This document shows positions 61,001-64,000 of a stretch of 64,000 nucleotides of DNA, in pieces. Position numbers and translations under genes: made by a program. The DNA is from Streptosporangium canum (GTDB taxonomy: Bacteria; Actinomycetota; Actinomycetes; Streptosporangiales; Streptosporangiaceae), in the NCBI RefSeq assembly GCF_900113865.1, contig NZ_FOQY01000009.1:224993-288992 (forward strand). The letters run 5' to 3'. The notes beneath the pieces are model-generated. The model saw nothing but the letters and a program-made list of their open reading frames with translations. It was not told the DNA's origin and did not search any database. Within the stretch, counting starts at the first letter, position 1. The number at the start of each line of letters is the position of its first letter.

Positions 61001-62233
61001 GACAACAGCAGCTACCCGAAGCTGGTCATGTCAGCCACAGGCGACGACTTCTTCACCTACCGGCTCAGCCCCGAACTCGAAGATCGCCCCGGCATCGACC
61101 TTCCCTCCACCGCGCGGTGGGTCGTCGCCGAAGTCATCCGCCTCGGGTACCAGCCCCGACTCCACGCGTCCTTCGACGAGTACGTCCTCGGCAGGTTTGG
61201 CAGTGGCCGCCCCAAGCCGGCATGGATTGAACGCATCGGCAAGAAGTACCAGTGGATCGCGCTCAACCGCCTCATCGGCATCGTCTCCGATCACGTCCCC
61301 AAAACCCCCGACAGTTGGGACCCGCCGCCGCCCGCCGTCCCCGGCCCACAGGCCGATATCTCCCGGCAGATCGACCCGACCATCGTTGAGTACGCTCCCA
61401 CCGACCGGACCCAACGCCCATGGGTGCCGGCCTACGACTGGGCGCCCACCGTCGCAAAGACCGATGCCGAGTGGATCGCCGACGACACCGACCTACCAGA
61501 CGTCGCAGTCAATGAGGCCGCTTTCGAAGGTCGCCCCCACATCGTCCTGGCCGGCACCTACGACTGGAAGAACGCCTCCGGCACGGAGTACACCCGGGGC
61601 GTGTGGACCCATGTTTACACCCACATGGTCGCGACCCAGGACCTTGCTGCCGCCATCAGCGAACTCGAAGGACGCGATCTTCTCGGCAAGAGCATCGCCC
61701 GCAACCCCGAGGTGCACTACGGGTACGTCGGCGAATTTCCCTACGGCCACCACCACGGAGTGGGCCTCAACCTGATGCGCCATGAATGGACCGAGCCGCT
61801 CACCGTCCCCACCCACCCGGCCGCTTGGCGCCTCCTCGGCGAGTACGAGTATGCCCCGGGGGACCAGAACAGCTTCTCCCTCTACATGCCCGCCCCAGAG
61901 TTCTTCGGACTCGCACCCGGTGAACTTCACTGGAACGGGCGCAACGGCTGGGCCGACGGCGCAGGTCAGCTCGTCGCGACTCTTCGTCATACAGGCAACG
62001 TTGGCCAGAACGAACTCCTCGTCGACGCAGAATGGCTTGAACGGTGGCTCACCGCAGAGCAGAAGTCGCTCATTTGGGTCGAGAACACCGGCAAGGACGT
62101 ATATAGAGACCTCGGCGGTAGAGGCAGCCATCCGGGGAGACTGACCCGCTCCCAGGTACGGTCCTGGACCTCCGGCGGAAGCACGCAAACCGCCGCGCCC
62201 GGCTGGTACCGCATCGCGGCCAGCAACCCGTGA
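58064..62233 (+). CDS. Nuclease-STAND/NACHT-type NTPase fusion B (putative defence sensor-effector)
   Basis: The 1389-residue protein has a PD-(D/E)XK-like nuclease (GYEQFICQQ 22-30, HGAGGDGGVECYW 46-58 with D51 and E55, GWQAKYW 67-73), a linker, and a P-loop NTPase with Walker A GAAGIGKTYL (366-375), Walker B LLVIDALNDTR (438-448) and LLLTARTHY (472-480). A helical C-terminal half has KKYQWIALNRLIGIVSDH at 1060. Walker and tail motifs fall within three residues of those of protein A, although identity is low. The GTG start at 58064 is chosen for GAAGGA 7 bases upstream; the open frame before it has no ribosome-binding site. It is divergent from gene A and likely works with or beside it. Confidence 0.75.
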   Translation: MNIPDIEFTWIRSLGPGGQRDGYEQFICQQVAQEPPTADAKFVSLHGAGGDGGVECYWTLPDGTEHGWQAKYWTTHADVDKAQLDKSVKAALDQHPNLTKYTIAIPADPTGRTGGRGKSLLEKINNSGGWLEDWKSMSTVRGMTVEFEFEWATNIITRLEGLDTTGIQRRYWFDADVLAAQWWEDRLQEAIDAARPRYMPELNVEVPAARSIAALCSDDEWWAVVSDQIDKVNDSARRVRNVKHEVPTADLNTALDAATKVTGALAAWHTSRTTTGLDDLAQALDEASKIVSDQEAVEVAAMDAKYPGDDWDTPSWRQFQAGYQISFPAAAVDALRELGEKLIDATGLLIGPVGRLAAAQAALMTGAAGIGKTYLAIDAVARRLSQGRPSVMMHGRWFTDRDPLTHLRDVLKMPSDLTGEEAIALLDESGRAAGVSTLLVIDALNDTRPRSTWRDNLERLITTVRRYPNVRLLLTARTHYIGQVLPSGLILPRFEHTGFEGIEFEAVSEYAAFYGLEPPTSPPIHGEFDNPLYLRLVCEALKNNTRLSLDQATMGLDELTRMVLDNANNIVSDRIDASPSDRLVHQAMYALAAALADSGNPSLTRTQAQALLTPIWSDRSAEKSLLDALIAQGLIEEDVVLDGSPYGTDIITITFERIGHHLIVSDALSGVRDAAGIKAEFGGRLGTVIGLGGTIDLGLLEATSVVVAERFGLELTEFHAEISDDDALAAAVIAGIGWRNDRSINNVTREIVVDALRRVGVCSDALTMLFRLAARPDHPLNADWLHGFLTRLNMGARDSFLPGWFHITHGTSGAVDRLIRWAREKLLDQVGESTTRLWVTALLWATSASDRRVRDSATIAAVRLLTRHPGQAAGLLGRFAVVDDEWVVERAFEAAYAALLANGAQSDWAAAAEVVWKNIFSVSSAVTPNAAVRDAARSILEAANNREALPVGVTVDQFRPPYTSDWPLTWPTDTDIAAYDNSSYPKLVMSATGDDFFTYRLSPELEDRPGIDLPSTARWVVAEVIRLGYQPRLHASFDEYVLGRFGSGRPKPAWIERIGKKYQWIALNRLIGIVSDHVPKTPDSWDPPPPAVPGPQADISRQIDPTIVEYAPTDRTQRPWVPAYDWAPTVAKTDAEWIADDTDLPDVAVNEAAFEGRPHIVLAGTYDWKNASGTEYTRGVWTHVYTHMVATQDLAAAISELEGRDLLGKSIARNPEVHYGYVGEFPYGHHHGVGLNLMRHEWTEPLTVPTHPAAWRLLGEYEYAPGDQNSFSLYMPAPEFFGLAPGELHWNGRNGWADGAGQLVATLRHTGNVGQNELLVDAEWLERWLTAEQKSLIWVENTGKDVYRDLGGRGSHPGRLTRSQVRSWTSGGSTQTAAPGWYRIAASNP

Positions 62234-62329
62234 ACTGCCGCTGGCGTGAACGGTGGAGATCGGCGGTCATCTGGAACGGGTTGTTCCGCCTCAATGCCTC
62301 TGCATCAGGCGACTTTATGTCCTACACTA

Positions 62330-62359
62330 AGTGGTCCCGCCCGTAAGTTCTTCGGGGGT
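62330..62359. repeat. IS630 left inverted repeat
   Basis: Thirty bases beginning AGTGGTCCCGCCCG, identical in reverse complement to 63968-63997. The stop of the accessory gene lies at its inner edge. Confidence 0.95.
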
Positions 62360-62676
62360 CAGCGTCCAAGGTAGAGGCCGCAGGCACAGTCGAGGGCTTC
62401 TTGAGGGCTGCCGGCGATGAGGCCGGTGGGCAGGATCTGGTTGTCGTATTTGCCGCTGCTGGCGAGGTAGAGCCCGAATCCCCAAATGGAAGCCGAGCCG
62501 CTGTAGCGCAACCGAAGGAGAGGCAGCCGGTCGCCGTCGGTCAGTTCGCCTTCGACATAGGCAAACTGACCGTGGTAGCGGATATGCAGGCTGGACAGCT
62601 CAGGCCAGTGGTCGCGGGCGTGCTGGCGCAGCCGCTGAGCAAGCGAGGTCTTGGTCGAGTCCGGGATCGCGGGCAT
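62359..62676 (-). CDS. IS630-associated accessory protein
   Basis: The 105-residue protein begins MPAIPDSTKTSLAQRLRQHA and has RYHGQFAYVEGELTDGDRLP, LRLRYSGSASIWGFGLYLAS and the conserved end EEALDCACGLYLGR-like (here QEALDCACGLYLGR). Similar small proteins accompany IS630-type elements in actinomycetes and elsewhere; their role is unknown. It runs opposite to the transposase, from ATG 62676; bases open further upstream lie across the transposase start region and are not family-like. Confidence 0.7.
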   Translation of the reverse strand: MPAIPDSTKTSLAQRLRQHARDHWPELSSLHIRYHGQFAYVEGELTDGDRLPLLRLRYSGSASIWGFGLYLASSGKYDNQILPTGLIAGSPQEALDCACGLYLGR

Positions 62677-62773
62677 GAGAGATATCTTGCCGTCCCCGGC
62701 GTGTCGATCACGGCGGGGCGGGCGGATCGGGCAGGGTCGCAGGGGTCCCCAAGATCTCCCCGAGAGTCCCCCA

Positions 62774-63967
62774 GTGCCTCTTCCCCGTGCCCGCCAGATC
62801 GTTCTGGCCGCGTCCGAGCGGCGTCGGCTCAAGAAGCTGGCCTACTCCCGCACCGCCCCCTACCAGCAGGTCGTCCGTATCCGGATCGTGCTGGACGCCG
62901 CGCACGGCTACGCCAACGCGCGTATCGCCCTCCGGCGGCAGGTCCATATCGACACCGTCCGGACCTGGCGGGGCCGCTATGCCGACCAGGGGATGGACGG
63001 ACTGAAGGACCGGCCCCGATCGGGTCGGCCACCCCGCTTCAGCCCTGCTCAGCGGGCCGAGGTCAAAGCGCTGGCCTGCCAGCTACCGGCCGAGACCGGG
63101 GTGCCGCTGTCGCGGTGGAGCAGCGGCGACCTGGCGGCCGAGGTGACCGGCCGGGGCATCATCACGGCGATCTCGGCGTCGACCGTTCGCCGGATCCTGG
63201 CCGCCGCCGCGCTCAAACCCTGGCAGTACCAGTCGTGGGTGTTCATCCGCGACCCAGATTTCGCGATCAAGGCCGGCCGGGTGCTGGACCTCTACCAACG
63301 GGTCTGGGACGGCCGGCCGCTCGGCGGCGACGAGTACGTGATCTCCTGCGACGAGAAGACCTCGATCCAGGCGCGCTGCCGCTGCCACCCGACCCTGCCA
63401 CCGGGATCGGCCCGCATGATGCGGGTCAACCACGAGTACGACCGCGGCGGATCGTTGGCCTACCTGGCCGCCTACGACGTCCACCGCTCCCGCGTGTTCG
63501 GGCACTGCGCGCCCACGACCGGCATCCTGCCGTTCATGACCCTGGTCGAACAGGTCATGACCCAAGAGCCCTACGCCTCGGCCAGCAGGGTGTTCTGGGT
63601 GGTCGACAACGGCTCCAGCCACCGCGGCAAGGCCGCCTGCGACCGGCTGGCCGCGCGCTTCCCCAACGCCGTGATGGTGCACACCCCGGTGCACGCCTCG
63701 TGGCTGAACCAGATAGAGATCTTCTTCTCCATCGTGCAGCGCAAGGTCGTCACACCCAACGACTTCACCAGCCTTGACCAGGTCAAAGACCGGCTCACCG
63801 CCTTCGAGCGTCGTTACAACGAGACCGCCCGGCCCTTCGAATGGGAGTTCACCCCGGCCGATCTCGAGGACCTGGTGGCCCGGATCGAGCGGCACGAACA
63901 GAAAGAGTGCTCCCAGCAGCCTCCCGGCCACAGCCACCAGCCTGCCGCACTGCCAACAGCCGCGTGA
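62774..63967 (+). CDS. IS630 family transposase
   Basis: The 397-residue protein has an N-terminal helix-turn-helix (IRIVLDAAHGYANARIALRR) and a DDE/RNase H domain: first Asp in YVISCDEKTSIQAR, second in FWVVDNGSSHRGKAA, and the glutamate in SWLNQIEIFFSIVQRKV. It cuts and joins the element's inverted repeats at TA targets. GTG at 62774 is preferred as start because the homologous N-terminus (LPRARQIVLAASERRRLKKL) begins there. It ends 1 bp before the right inverted repeat. Confidence 0.92.
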   Translation: MPLPRARQIVLAASERRRLKKLAYSRTAPYQQVVRIRIVLDAAHGYANARIALRRQVHIDTVRTWRGRYADQGMDGLKDRPRSGRPPRFSPAQRAEVKALACQLPAETGVPLSRWSSGDLAAEVTGRGIITAISASTVRRILAAAALKPWQYQSWVFIRDPDFAIKAGRVLDLYQRVWDGRPLGGDEYVISCDEKTSIQARCRCHPTLPPGSARMMRVNHEYDRGGSLAYLAAYDVHRSRVFGHCAPTTGILPFMTLVEQVMTQEPYASASRVFWVVDNGSSHRGKAACDRLAARFPNAVMVHTPVHASWLNQIEIFFSIVQRKVVTPNDFTSLDQVKDRLTAFERRYNETARPFEWEFTPADLEDLVARIERHEQKECSQQPPGHSHQPAALPTAA

Positions 63968-63997
63968 ACCCCCGAAGAACTTACGGGCGGGACCACT
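63968..63997. repeat. IS630 right inverted repeat
   Basis: Thirty bases, the exact reverse complement of 62330-62359. It begins one base after the transposase stop and ends three bases before the window edge. Confidence 0.95.
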
Positions 63998-64000
63998 AAG

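Larger units (their letters stand above)
62330..63997 (+). mobile_element. IS630-family insertion sequence, complete
   Basis: The 1668-bp element is bounded by perfect 30-bp inverted repeats (62330-62359 and 63968-63997) and encodes a DDE transposase plus an accessory gene in the opposite direction. A TA dinucleotide precedes the left end (62328-62329) and one overlaps the right end (63997-63998), consistent with TA-target duplication by IS630/Tc1-type elements. All coding parts are intact, so it may be active. Confidence 0.9.

Overview
The window is very GC-rich, uses GTG and TTG starts often, and carries gene families typical of filamentous actinomycetes: LCP cell-wall ligases, a LAL regulator, a SapA-like secreted protein, an SCO5388/SCO5389-type pair, DUF2637 and a MinD-like ATPase of the ESX-associated kind. 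I infer a Streptosporangiales-type actinomycete (Streptosporangium/Nonomuraea-like); the genus is not proven by the sequence.

Layout. 1-9.9 kb: core and metabolic genes. These are a left-truncated aminotransferase with a divergent LysR regulator, RNase HII, a luciferase-like monooxygenase, an SCO5388/5389-like pair, a truncated SMR pump, a CGNR protein, a VOC protein and a sulfonate/nitrate-type ABC operon with its own Rrf2 regulator and two candidate operator copies. 9.9-12.5 kb: an LCP ligase and a membrane protein. 12.5-19.8 kb: a translationally coupled biosynthetic operon (OleA-like thiolase, GT2, P450, OleC-like ligase, OleD-like reductase) with a TetR regulator and a divergent AurF-like diiron oxygenase. 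No OleB is present, which suggests a beta-lactone or related lipid rather than an olefin. 20-31.9 kb: regulators (ArsR, GlxA-type, orphan histidine kinase, LAL), an unusual L,D-transpeptidase, a second LCP, GNAT, FMN reductase and an ABC exporter. 31.9-40.9 kb: a compact seven-gene operon of membrane-anchored or secreted proteins around a MinD/ParA ATPase, with a protein fusing sigma-like, zinc-anti-sigma, membrane and extracellular parts, and ending in a GH16 domain that lacks one catalytic glutamate. 41-50.5 kb: an MFS pump, DUF2267, GlsB, an epoxide-hydrolase-like protein without its catalytic residues, a 5-aminolevulinate synthase relic, GT4 plus sulfotransferase, DUF2804 and a SapA-like protein.

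51-64 kb is a mobile and defence island. It starts with a recombinase tail running into a tRNA 3'-end relic, then a DUF2637 (Spd-type) gene, a possible PIN-toxin relic and a tRNA-Lys 3'-half relic. Next come two very large divergent proteins (1415 and 1389 aa), each with an N-terminal PD-(D/E)XK-like nuclease, a central STAND/NACHT-type NTPase and a long colinear C-terminal sensor-like region. Between them lies a decayed nuclease-like fragment. The window ends in a complete IS630-family element with perfect 30-bp inverted repeats. The paired nuclease-STAND locus is the best candidate for an undescribed, probably antiviral, system; the exported operon at 32-41 kb and the ole-like cluster follow.
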